Shown: positions 1 through 8,500 of the stretch, one piece after another
How positions within the stretch are numbered: the first letter of the stretch is position 1
Layout of the letters: each line of letters opens with the position of its first letter
NCBI GenBank assembly: GCA_947565425.1
Contig: CANOFW010000004.1
Location: forward strand, 62,001-126,000
DNA from: an uncultured Lachnospiraceae bacterium
GTDB taxonomy: Bacteria; Bacillota; Clostridia; Lachnospirales; Lachnospiraceae
Direction of reading: 5' to 3'
Length of the DNA: 64,000 nt
Program-made: the position numbers and the translations under genes
Notes under the pieces: generated by a model
Told to the model about the DNA's origin: nothing
What the model saw: the letters and a program-made list of their open reading frames with translations, nothing else
The model's database searches: none

Positions 1-245
1 TTGCGCAGGCAATCGCAATCTCTTCATTCTGCACATCCGCTCCCTCAGAAGCATCATTGCTCCGTTCCTCTGCATCTTCGCTTGCGCAGGCAATCGCAAT
101 CTCTTCATTCTGCACATCCGCTCCCTCAGAAGTATCATTGCTCCGTTCCTCTGCATCTTCGCTTACATAGGCAATCGCAATCGCGTCACTCTGCACATCC
201 GCTCCCTCAGAAGCATCGCAGCTCTGTTCTACCACATCCCCACTT
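1..245 (-). repeat. 81-bp in-frame tandem repeat in the M56 peptidase gene
   Basis: Three near-identical 81-bp units start at about 3, 84 and 165 in plus coordinates. Each encodes 27 residues of the pattern SEGADVQ-x-x-x-IAIA-x-x-SEDAEERSND. The array is acidic and lies after the last membrane segment, so I infer an extracellular repetitive stalk. It runs off the left edge, so the copy number is unknown. The unit length is a multiple of three, so unit gain or loss would keep the frame. Confidence 0.9.
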
Positions 246-1315
246 CCCATAGCAAACGCTGAAGTAACAAATGCCATAATCAATCCTGCTGTCATCACGC
301 TTGATAATATTCCTACTGCTATAGACTTTTTATTCCCTTTCATAATGGCAACCACCCTTTCTTCCATTGCATTTTTACTAAAACTGTTTCCCCAGGATAG
401 AAAAACACTGCGCTGCTCTTCCAAATCTATCAGAGCATATGCATAATCTGCACGGCTATCTCTTCCCAGGTACTTGATTACATGTTCATCACAGTCGAGC
501 TCCATATCCCTGTTTGCCAGGATGCACATCACCCACACAAGCGGATTAAACCAATGAACACAACAGGTAAACAAGAGCACTATTTTTTTCACTGCGTCAT
601 AACGCCGAATATGCATATATTCATGCGCCAGCACAAATTTTAGCTGCCGCGGCGCTTCCTCTGCCAATGATTTGGGCAGCAGGATCACCGGACGAAGCAC
701 CCCGTATGTAAAAGGCGTTGCCGTACCTTCCCATTGGCGGACAGATACTTTGCGCCTCAGTGGAAGCGCCTCTGCCCATGCCTGGATTTGCGGATTCTCA
801 ACAGGCAGTGAGGTCTGCAATTCCTTATGCCACCTATAATAAGACAATACATAATACAGGGTACAGAGAACTGCTCCTAAGAGATAAATACATACCCAGA
901 TTGGCGAAGACTGCTCTTTTACCATCCGCGTTATCTCTTGCCAGCTCTTGTTTACAAACACAGCCGCATCCTGCCAAGCGTTCTGGGCAGCTACAGCCGC
1001 ATTATTCTCCCCACTTTCTGCTGTAAGAGACACCTCCTCTATGCCTTCCGTCTCTGCGGCTGCATTTCCAAACATTTCATTTTGTGCAATATTCTCTGAG
1101 CTTTCACAGTCGGATATTTCCTCCATACAGCGTTGTATCATAGAATATACACTGTACTGCCAAGGAACGGCAACGGGGAGCAACAGCCGCAGGACTGCCG
1201 CCAGCCATAAAATCTGAAAAATTTTTCCTGGAAACTGTTTGCGAAACAGCCCTCGAATCAGCACAATTACCGTGATAAAAATACCGCCGCAAATACTCAT
1301 CTCCCATAAACTCAT
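1..1315 (-). CDS. BlaR1-like M56 family membrane metallopeptidase (3' end beyond window)
   Basis: This is the sensor partner of the BlaI-type repressor encoded just upstream. In the BlaR1/MecR1 family, ligand sensing outside the cell activates a cytoplasmic-facing zinc protease that leads to repressor inactivation. The frame is open from an ATG at 1315 to the window edge (438 codons visible). The zinc motif HEYMH is at residues 231-235, followed by a conserved RRYDAV stretch, and ELDCDE follows further on. Hydrophobic segments occur near residues 4-20, 35-55 and 160-180, and another near 355-370 follows the protease domain. The start is supported by a GAGGG sequence overlapping the blaI stop 10 bases upstream, so the two genes are coupled. 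Instead of a visible penicillin-binding sensor domain, the last visible part is three 27-residue acidic repeats. The ligand is therefore unknown, and the C-terminus is cut by the window. Confidence 0.85.
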   Translation of the reverse strand, partial: MSLWEMSICGGIFITVIVLIRGLFRKQFPGKIFQILWLAAVLRLLLPVAVPWQYSVYSMIQRCMEEISDCESSENIAQNEMFGNAAAETEGIEEVSLTAESGENNAAVAAQNAWQDAAVFVNKSWQEITRMVKEQSSPIWVCIYLLGAVLCTLYYVLSYYRWHKELQTSLPVENPQIQAWAEALPLRRKVSVRQWEGTATPFTYGVLRPVILLPKSLAEEAPRQLKFVLAHEYMHIRRYDAVKKIVLLFTCCVHWFNPLVWVMCILANRDMELDCDEHVIKYLGRDSRADYAYALIDLEEQRSVFLSWGNSFSKNAMEERVVAIMKGNKKSIAVGILSSVMTAGLIMAFVTSAFAMGSGDVVEQSCDASEGADVQSDAIAIAYVSEDAEERSNDTSEGADVQNEEIAIACASEDAEERSNDASEGADVQNEEIAIACA

Positions 1316-1325
1316 AGCAATTCCC

Positions 1326-1685
1326 TCATTCCAACTCTCCGACAATCTTGCGCAGCTCGTCTATTTGCTGTTTGGACAGCTTCTTCCTGCCCAGCAAGGC
1401 AGCAAATAGCTTATCTGCGGAACCATCATAAACTTTGTCAATCAATTCCTGCGTCTCCGCTTTCTGCACTTCCTCTTGGGAAATCAATGCATGGCACATA
1501 AAATTAGGCTCTGAACGCTCAATGGCGCCCTTTTTCATGCATCTCTTTATCAATGTATATGTTGTGTTCATATTCCATCCCACCTCTTCCTTGAGCACGT
1601 CAGAAATATGTTTCGCCGTTGCATCACCTTCCTTCCACAGAACCGTCATGACTTTCAATTCCGAATCAAATAATTTCACATCCAT
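1326..1685 (-). CDS. BlaI/MecI family transcriptional repressor
   Basis: This 119-residue winged-helix repressor matches the usual BlaI/MecI length. The N-terminal part (LFDSELKVMTVLWKEGDATA, then NTTYTLIKRCMKKGAI) is the DNA-binding domain. The C-terminal part (SKQQIDELRKIVGELE) is the short dimerisation tail of the family. The start ATG at 1685 follows a GGGAGGA ribosome site. It is co-transcribed with the M56 peptidase 10 bases downstream. Its promoter at 1726-1754 is overlapped by two facing CTACTGTAG-type dyads, so autorepression is likely. The target genes besides this operon are unknown. A beta-lactam role is only one option, because BlaI homologues in Clostridia control many cell-envelope stress operons. 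Confidence 0.9.
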   Translation of the reverse strand: MDVKLFDSELKVMTVLWKEGDATAKHISDVLKEEVGWNMNTTYTLIKRCMKKGAIERSEPNFMCHALISQEEVQKAETQELIDKVYDGSADKLFAALLGRKKLSKQQIDELRKIVGELE

Positions 1686-1700
1686 ATATTTTCCTCCCGA

Positions 1701-1754
1701 AACTACTGTAGTAGTTTATATATCTATACTACTACAGTAGTTTTTATTTGTCAA
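1701..1754 (-). promoter_or_regulatory. blaI-M56 promoter with paired BlaI-type operators
   Basis: On the minus strand a -35 TTGACA (1749-1754) and a -10 TAGTAT (1726-1731) are 17 bases apart. Two copies of a dyad, AACTACTGTAGTAGTT at 1701-1716 and its near inverse at 1727-1742, cover the -10 and the start region. TACT/TGTA dyads are the known type of BlaI/MecI operator, so this is probably the autoregulatory site. Confidence 0.85.
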
Positions 1755-1765
1755 TGTAGTATTTG

Positions 1766-2007
1766 AACAAAGTGGGCAAGCCCACTTCAACCCCCAGCCT
1801 CCATTCATGGGAGGCGCTGGACATCCTGCGGATGTCCGTTTAGCGCGGACCGCAGTGAAACGGAGACTGGCTTGCACATTTTGACGCGCCGAGTGCAGTC
1901 GTGTTAGCGACTAATACCTCTTGCATGAGTGCGCATAATTTTTTTATCTTATAGGAAAGACACTTTCACTCTTTAGCGTGACAAAGTCTTTCCTATAAGA
2001 TAAAAAA
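1766..2007 (-). repeat. Family 1 terminator-linked structured repeat, copy A
   Basis: This fills the gap between the PrsA-like gene and the blaI promoter. It starts (plus coordinates) with GAACAAAGTGGGCAAGCCCAC and ends with CCTATAAGATAAAAA. It contains the family core TTTGACGCGCCGAG and a terminal hairpin CTTATAGGAAAG...CTTTCCTATAAG. Copy A is the longest because its variable module holds extra hairpins (GGACATCC-tgc-GGATGTCC). In the core stem it has TGCA/TGCA where other copies have GCACA/TGTGC, so pairing is kept. It lies immediately behind the terminator of the gene at 2059. No coding potential was seen. Confidence 0.85.
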
Positions 2008-2041
2008 GCGTTCCCCAGCAAACATATCACTCAGGAAACGC
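2002..2041 (-). terminator. Intrinsic terminator of the PrsA-like gene
   Basis: On the minus strand GCGTTTCC pairs with GGGAACGC (one G-T pair) around a loop of about 17 bases, followed by TTTTTT. It begins 18 bases after the stop at 2059. Confidence 0.8.
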
Positions 2042-2058
2042 CTTTGTCGTGCAAATAA

Positions 2059-3060
2059 CTACCATGTACAATATTTTTCGTATACTTTAAAAAAACTATC
2101 TGTCTTCACCTCTGGATTGACTTCTACTTTTACTTCCTTCCACAGTTTCTCGTTAAATTCCGAGGGCAAATCCAGCAAGAATCCTTGATAAACATCATCA
2201 AAAGCTTCCTTCCTGCGCTCCTCCAAAATCACAGATTTGTTATCATCTGTCTTCTCCTGGTCATAGTGGTTAATACATTTCACAAAATAATATCCATCTG
2301 ACGTCTTTATCTCTTGACTGACCTCTTCATTCTCCAGAGAAAATATCACTTCTGCCATCTGCGGCTCTACGCCATTCTTGCTAAAAAACACTTCCGTCTC
2401 CGCATCTTCATTGTAAGAGTTGGCAACGGTCAGAAAATCCATGCCCTCTTTTAACTGCTGCGCCACTTCTTTTGCCGTTTGTTCGTCAGATACAAAAATC
2501 TGCTCCGCTTCCATAACTCTTGCCTCTTCGTCGCTGACTTCATCATTGACGCCCTGGGTCAACAAGGTATAAAGCTTATTTGCAAGTCCATAACGTGTAT
2601 ACAAGGTCTCAATATCGCCCTGTTTTACCTGCATATATTCCTTTTCGGCATCATTTAAGGAGCCGTAATATTCGGCAGACGCCTCCTTGATCTTTGAACG
2701 TTCCTCCTCCGTAAGCGTTATCTCATGCTCCTGTGCCAAATAATTCATGGCTACAATTTGCGCTAGCCTGGAGACCGTCAAATCTTTGACATAATTTTCC
2801 AACTCCCCGTCCTCAAATTCATGGCTCCATAAATCAATCCCGTACATCGTGTCATAGATATTCTGATAATTTGTCAACACTACCCGCGCCTGTGGCAGCG
2901 TACAGACTTCGTCACTAATTTTAAACACTTCATTATCCGTATGGTCTGCATTCACCACTACTTCTGCACCTACTATTTTGCATCCGCCAAAGGTCATCAA
3001 CAGTAAAGCACACATTAGAGCCACTCTTAATTTCTTGCCTATGTTCATTGGTATTCCCAT
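2059..3060 (-). CDS. PrsA-like peptidyl-prolyl isomerase lipoprotein
   Basis: This is predicted to be a membrane-anchored extracytoplasmic foldase that helps secreted proteins fold by proline isomerisation. The 333-residue product has a lipoprotein signal: a basic start (NIGKKLR), a hydrophobic run and the lipobox FGGC with the acylated cysteine near residue 27. A SurA/PrsA-type alpha-helical N-domain follows. A parvulin rotamase domain lies around residues 180-275 (AEQIFVSDEQTAKEVAQQL, then the DGYYFVKCINHYD end). The ATG at 3060 has AGGA seven bases upstream; an in-frame ATG at 3048 is an alternative. It is the last gene of the run that starts at addB and is closed by a terminator. The rotamase core is more divergent than in Bacillus PrsA, so catalysis is not certain. 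Confidence 0.8.
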   Translation of the reverse strand: MGIPMNIGKKLRVALMCALLLMTFGGCKIVGAEVVVNADHTDNEVFKISDEVCTLPQARVVLTNYQNIYDTMYGIDLWSHEFEDGELENYVKDLTVSRLAQIVAMNYLAQEHEITLTEEERSKIKEASAEYYGSLNDAEKEYMQVKQGDIETLYTRYGLANKLYTLLTQGVNDEVSDEEARVMEAEQIFVSDEQTAKEVAQQLKEGMDFLTVANSYNEDAETEVFFSKNGVEPQMAEVIFSLENEEVSQEIKTSDGYYFVKCINHYDQEKTDDNKSVILEERRKEAFDDVYQGFLLDLPSEFNEKLWKEVKVEVNPEVKTDSFFKVYEKYCTW

Positions 3061-3115
3061 CCATTCATCCTAATCGTAAATCACCAAAATCTACTATGAT
3101 ACTAACTATAGAGCA

Positions 3116-4510
3116 TCAAAGTTCTGCTATGATACTACGCGCTACACTCAAGCCATTGGCAGAAGCCTGCTGTAATCCTCTTGTGACGGATGCGCCATCG
3201 CCGATGGCGCGCAATCCTGGCAGATTCGTTTTAAACGTCTTGTCAACCACCACTTTGTTAGAATAAAATTTGACTTCTACACCATACAAAAGCGTCTCGT
3301 CACTGGCAATACCAGGCGTCACCTTATCAAGCGCAAATATCATCTCCTCAATATCTACCATAATCCGGTGCGGGAAAACTAAAGACAAATCTCCCGGTAC
3401 GGCGTCCTTGAGCGTAGGAATAAGATTATTGCGGCACAACCGTTCTTCCGTGGTCCTCCTTCCTCTGCGGAAATCGCCAAATGTCTGCACCAAAATCTTG
3501 CCGTCGCAGAGCATATTAGAGAGTTGCGCAATCTGTTTGCCATAGGCAATCGGTGTTTTAAATGGCTTCGTGAAATTCTTTGATACCAGCAAGGCAAAAT
3601 TCGTGTTGCTGGTTTTCAACTCATTCGACTTATAAGCATGGCCGTTCACCACGGCAAGTCCATCCTCATAATATTCCGTCGCCACCTCACCCGAAGGATT
3701 TGTACAGAATGTACGCACTTTATCATCAAACGTCGGCGTATGGTAGACCAATTTTGCCTCGTAAAGATTCTGATTGAGAAACTCCATAACTTCATCACGA
3801 ACCTCCACACGCACGCCAATATCCACCGTACCTACCTTCGTCTCTACGCCATGCTCCTTGCAGATGTGGCTAAACCAGTCTGCGCCTTCTCTTCCAATCG
3901 CACAGACAATCTCCTGGCCGAAGAATGATTCCCCGCCTTTGGTTATTACACCAACTGCTCTGCCATTTTCCACCAACACATTTTCCACCATCGTGTGAAA
4001 TTTCATCTCAATCCCTTGCTGCAAAAGATGCTCCTGCAACCGACTGTATATCTTGTAGCCTTCCTCCGTGCCCAAATGACGGATGGGACATTCCACTAAC
4101 TTCAAATTCGCATTAATTGCCTTTCTGCGGATTTCTCGGATTTCTTTCTCTTTTCCTACGCCATAGACATTTTTGTCAGCGCCAAATTGTAGATAAATCT
4201 CATCCGATTCCCGAATCAATTCCACCGCCTTGTCATACTCTAAAATCTGTGGCAAATTCCCACCAACATCCGGGGACAACGATAATTTACCATCCGAAAA
4301 AGCCCCTGCTCCCGCAAATCCAGTAGTAATGGCACAGGGCTGACAGCCAACACATTCTTTCGTCCTACGCTTGGGGCATTCCCGATTCTCAATCCTTCTT
4401 CCCTTCTCAATCATCAATACCTTTAGCTCAGGCTTCTGCTTAATTAACTCATAGGCACAGAAAATTCCAGAAGGTCCTGCGCCTACAATTATCACATCAT
4501 ACTTCGTCAT
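3116..4510 (-). CDS. FAD-dependent oxidoreductase (HI0933/GidA-like fold, COG2509-type)
   Basis: This is a 464-residue flavoprotein of unknown substrate. The dinucleotide fold is at the N-terminus (YDVIIVGAGPSGIFCAYELI) and the second FAD-contact motif at the C-terminus (LRAIGDGASVTRGLQQA). A cysteine cluster near residues 48-62 (RECPKRRTKECVGCQPC) may hold a metal or redox disulfide. The upstream ATG at 4528 would add six residues, but the AGGAG that fits as ribosome site lies inside that extension, five bases before the ATG at 4510, so 4510 is preferred. The gene starts 26 bases after the stop of the small acidic protein gene and ends 55 bases before the PrsA-like gene. The family is known as a predicted dehydrogenase; no pathway can be assigned from the neighbours. 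Confidence 0.8.
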   Translation of the reverse strand: MTKYDVIIVGAGPSGIFCAYELIKQKPELKVLMIEKGRRIENRECPKRRTKECVGCQPCAITTGFAGAGAFSDGKLSLSPDVGGNLPQILEYDKAVELIRESDEIYLQFGADKNVYGVGKEKEIREIRRKAINANLKLVECPIRHLGTEEGYKIYSRLQEHLLQQGIEMKFHTMVENVLVENGRAVGVITKGGESFFGQEIVCAIGREGADWFSHICKEHGVETKVGTVDIGVRVEVRDEVMEFLNQNLYEAKLVYHTPTFDDKVRTFCTNPSGEVATEYYEDGLAVVNGHAYKSNELKTSNTNFALLVSKNFTKPFKTPIAYGKQIAQLSNMLCDGKILVQTFGDFRRGRRTTEERLCRNNLIPTLKDAVPGDLSLVFPHRIMVDIEEMIFALDKVTPGIASDETLLYGVEVKFYSNKVVVDKTFKTNLPGLRAIGDGASVTRGLQQASANGLSVARSIIAEL

Positions 4511-4536
4511 TTTTCTCCTACTTTCCATGTAAATGC

Positions 4537-4800
4537 CTATGCTTCCACCACCAGAAATCTTCCGTCCGGCAGGGAGAACACCTCAGACGCCTCCTCTAAC
4601 TCCTCATCATCCATATAGGAAATGTCTGCACCCTCTTCCTCAAAATATGCGCGTACCTCTTTGATATTCTGGCACACCACTGCCATGCAGTCTTCCAGAA
4701 ATTCCTGTGCATCATCCAAGTTCTCAGCTACCCTTTCATCAAAAAGCTGAGACTGATTCTCCAAAAAATATTCCAAACAAAGTTCATCATATCCATTCAT
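4537..4800 (-). CDS. Small acidic protein of unknown function
   Basis: I do not recognise a characterised family. The 87-residue product is strongly acidic (EEEGADISYMDDEELEEASE), has two cysteines and no membrane segment, and ends with the hydrophobic strand GRFLVVEA. The longer frame opens at 4848, but the ATG at 4800 has a strong GGAGGAG site seven bases upstream and is chosen. It sits between maf and the FAD oxidoreductase gene in the same orientation and is probably co-transcribed with the latter. A cytoplasmic role is likely because no signal peptide is visible. Confidence 0.7.
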   Translation of the reverse strand: MNGYDELCLEYFLENQSQLFDERVAENLDDAQEFLEDCMAVVCQNIKEVRAYFEEEGADISYMDDEELEEASEVFSLPDGRFLVVEA

Positions 4801-4856
4801 AAAATCGCTCCTCCTATCTCTTCCCCTATATGATAGTATGAATTGCACAAAATTTC

Positions 4857-4943
4857 AATGATAGATTTCCCATAAGTATTTTTCTATTACATTTATAAAG
4901 TTCTATGGAATAAGGCTGTCCCATATAATTTAAGGCTGACTAG
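4857..4943. repeat. Relic or solo end of the Family 3 MITE-like element
   Basis: The sequence CCCATAAGTATTTTT, then AAAGTTCTATGGAATAAGGCTGT and a CTAGTTAC-type end match the right end of the element at 56547-56879 in the same order. The terminal GTTAC overlaps the maf stop codon (TAA, 4944-4946), so the element end appears to supply that stop. Only about 85 bp are present. Confidence 0.7.
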
Positions 4944-5528
4944 TTACACAGAAAATCCGCAGACTTCTTCTATTTTGCGCACAACTCTGGCTATGGGAAG
5001 CCCTACCACATTATTATAATCTCCCTGAATTTTCTCGATAAAGACTGCTCCTCTTCCCTGGATGCCGTAGGAACCTGCTTTATCCATGGGCTCGCCAGTG
5101 CGGATATAAGATAATATCTGCTGCTCCGAGAGCGTGTACATTGTCACCTTCGTCTCCTCATAAAATGAGTAAGACCGCGATTCCCCCGACTGTTTGACAA
5201 TGATGGTCACCCCGGTATATACGCTGTGCGTCTTGCCCGAGAGTAAGGATAACATCTGCTCTGCATCCGCCTCATCTTTGGGCTTGCCCAAAACCTTGTC
5301 CCCAAACGCTACCACCGTATCGGCGCCGAGAATAATCGCATCCTCCTGTACCTTTGCCGCCACCTCTGCTGCTTTCTGCGCTGACAAATCAAGTACTGCT
5401 TGCTGAGGTCTGCTGTCTGTGATTATTTCCTCTCCCACCGCCGGAATAATTTCAAATTCCACGCCGACCTGTTCTAACAGCTCCTTCCTTCTCGGGGAAG
5501 CAGAAGCCAGAATTATTCTGAATTTCAT
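4944..5528 (-). CDS. maf: Maf-like nucleotide pyrophosphatase
   Basis: Maf proteins hydrolyse non-canonical or modified nucleoside triphosphates to monophosphates and can affect septum formation. The 194-residue product has the N-terminal signature LASASPRRKELL, the conserved GADTVV and the LGKPKD motif. It also has the SGKTHSVYTGV block and the C-terminal DKAGSYGIQG and GDYNNVVGLP motifs. Length and motif order are normal. It lies 51 bases downstream of addA and probably belongs to the same transcript. The stop codon coincides with the end of a MITE relic, so the extreme C-terminus may have been changed by that insertion. Confidence 0.93.
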   Translation of the reverse strand: MKFRIILASASPRRKELLEQVGVEFEIIPAVGEEIITDSRPQQAVLDLSAQKAAEVAAKVQEDAIILGADTVVAFGDKVLGKPKDEADAEQMLSLLSGKTHSVYTGVTIIVKQSGESRSYSFYEETKVTMYTLSEQQILSYIRTGEPMDKAGSYGIQGRGAVFIEKIQGDYNNVVGLPIARVVRKIEEVCGFSV

Positions 5529-5579
5529 GACTGTCCTCCTATTTAAACTTTCACTCCTTTGCTATATCCAAGATAAAAC

Positions 5580-8500
5580 CTACACATCCACAATCTCCCC
5601 CAAACAAAACGAATACAACACCTTCTCTTTCACCTTCTTTCCCAGTGCACGTTCAATCGCCTCCTGATACAACTCCATCTGTGTGCGGTAAAGGTCCACA
5701 AGTTCCTTACCACTGTTTACACTGTCCGTCTTGTAGTCTAACAGCACAATGCCATCCTCTTCCTCAAAAAACACATCAATAATCCCCTGAATTAAGAGCA
5801 TTTCCTCACTACCGCTCTCCTCTAGGGCTTCTTTTGCCGGCTTGCCCATGACAAAAGGCTTCTCCTTATAGAGTTTTTCAGCTCGTGCTGCCGCCTGCAT
5901 ACGGCTTGCCAGAGACGTTACCAGAAATTTTTGCAAGGCTGGCAGATACACCAACTCCAACAAATCCTCCTCGATCTTACCTTGTTCTTCCAACAACCGA
6001 AGCTGCTCCTCTAAGCTGTCCGCCTCCCTGGTGAAATCATAACACTCGAGTATTCTGTGTATCGCTGTTCCACGTTTGGCGCCAATATTTTCCTGCTGCA
6101 CACCGTCCATAAACGCTGGAATATAACGCTCCTCTTCCTTCTGATGCCCGCCGGGTTGTCCCCTCATTTCTTCCTCGAAAATTTTGTCCATCGCACGATG
6201 CTTCAGTTCCGATACAGAGACTTTCGTGCGCATCGTACACTCTTCCTCATAGGGATAAACAAAGTTCAGCCGTTCTTCTATTTTCCTGTCCCAAGTGCAA
6301 TCCCGCTCCTGCACTCTTGCCAGCAAATCAACCTTTGTCAGTTCTTCCTCCACCGCATGTTCCTGCTCCGCAAAAATGAGATCCTCTTTCTGCAAAAGAA
6401 TTACCGGGTATTTTCCCGGATAAGCCTGGCACGCCATCAGAATAAGCTGTAAATAATTATTCGTATTGAGCCGTTGCAAAAACGAGAGAAATCCTGCGGA
6501 TTCCACAGCCAGCGGGGCCGCTCTCATGCATACTCCGGCAGCCAAAGATGCTTCTTTCCCCTGCGCATTCACCGCAAACCCTAATTCCTCCAGCTTTTCC
6601 TGTGCTTTTTTCAGAACCCCGGTGAGAATTAACTTCTCCTTTGCGCGTGTCAGCGCGACATAAAGCACACGCAGCTCTTCGCCAATGTTTTCCATGGTCA
6701 CCTGCCTTGCTAAAACCTGCCGTGTAAATCCAGGCGTCCGTAACCGCCGCTTGGTATCCGTCACATCCATACCAATGCCAAGCGAAGGGTGAAACACCAC
6801 CTTTTCCCGCACATCCTGATTATTAAACATTTTCCCCAGCCCAGACACAAACACAACCGGAAATTCCAGCCCCTTACTCTTGTGAATACTCATAATCCGC
6901 ACGGCGTCCTCCGTCTCTTCTCCGTCTGCCAGAGGAAAATCTACCTCATATTTTTGTAGCTGCTCCATATAACGGATAAAATGAAATAACCCGCGGTAAC
7001 TGGTATTCTCATAAGCGATCGCTTTCTCTACCAGCATTTCCAAATTTGCCTTCTTTACCTCCCCACCGGGCAGCGCATAGACGTACGCCTGGTAGCCGGT
7101 CTCCTCTAAAATTTCATACAAAAGCTGATGGATGGGCGTATAGCTGACCTTCTGGCGATACTTTTGCAAAAGACACAAAAACTTCTGCAATCTCTGTTTT
7201 GCATAGTCAGAAAGTTCCAAATCTCCTGCTATTTCTGCCTCTTGAGCTATATCTACACACACTGACTGCTTACTTTCTGCAATCTCCTCAGGTATGTAAT
7301 GCATAACCGCCTGATAAAATGATTCTTCCGGGAACTGCACGCGCAAAGTCGCCAAATCCTCCTTACTCAGTCCCACCACAGGGGAAGACAACACCGCCGC
7401 CATGGGAATATCCTGCCTAGGATTGTCCACTAACTTGAGCAAATTTAACGCTGTCTGTACCTCCGGCGCAGAAAAATATCCCGTGCCGGCTGTAGCTCGT
7501 GTGGGAATCCCCATCTCATTTAAAGTTTTTACAAACGTATCTGCAACACTGCCCAGAGAACGGAGCAGAATTACAATATCGCCATATCTAAGCGGACGCA
7601 AAACGCTCTCGTTCCCTTCTGCTGGTTCCTCCTCTTTCACAAGCTGTTCTCGCATCAGCCTGCGGATTTCTAACCCCACTGCTCTGGCCTCCAAATCAGG
7701 CGCTTTTAATTCCGGCTCATCTTCCGCCGGCTGGGTCACCAAAAGCCTAGTATCAAACATTCCCGGCTTCCCTTCTGGAAATACAGCTCCTGGGTATAAA
7801 GCCGCCTGTGCATCATAAGTAATATTTCCAATATCATGATTCATAATCTTCGCAAAAATATCATTGACCGTCTCTATTACTTCGGGACGACTGCGAAAAT
7901 TTTTATGCAAATCCACGCGCTGGTTTGCGCTATCCTCCAACGTATAGGCGGCATATTTCTCCATAAAAAGCTCGGGGCGCGCCATGCGAAAACGGTAAAT
8001 GCTCTGTTTCACATCTCCGACCATAAAAATATTATGCCCGTGGTCCGCCTCCTTGGAAACTGCCCTGAGAATCGCCTCCTGCACATTGTTGGAATCCTGG
8101 TATTCATCAATCATGATTTCTACATAGTTCCTGCGCAATTCCTCCGCAGTGCGACTGGGAGAATGCGTCTTTTCATCCACGAGGATTTTCAACGCAAAAT
8201 GCTCCAAATCATTAAAATCCAACATATTTTTTTCGCGTTTTTTTTCGGCAAAGGCATGGACAAACGCCAACGTCACTTCGATGAGCATATCTGCCGCCGG
8301 ACGGCTTACTCCTATATCTTCTATCGTTTTCTGGGGACTCTGAAAAAAGAACTGCTCCCTAATCTTTTTCACGGACCCCTTAACCTCTTTGCGCATCTTT
8401 TGTACCAGCTCTTTCTTTGCCATATCGCCTGTAAATTTGCGCAGCGCAGGCAAGCGCCCAAAAGAAACGGCACACACTGCTTCATAATATTCCTGATATG

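Noticed and set aside
1..245. A direct repeat array that could be taken for CRISPR
   Set aside because: The units are contiguous 81-bp repeats in frame with the M56 peptidase gene, without unique spacers.
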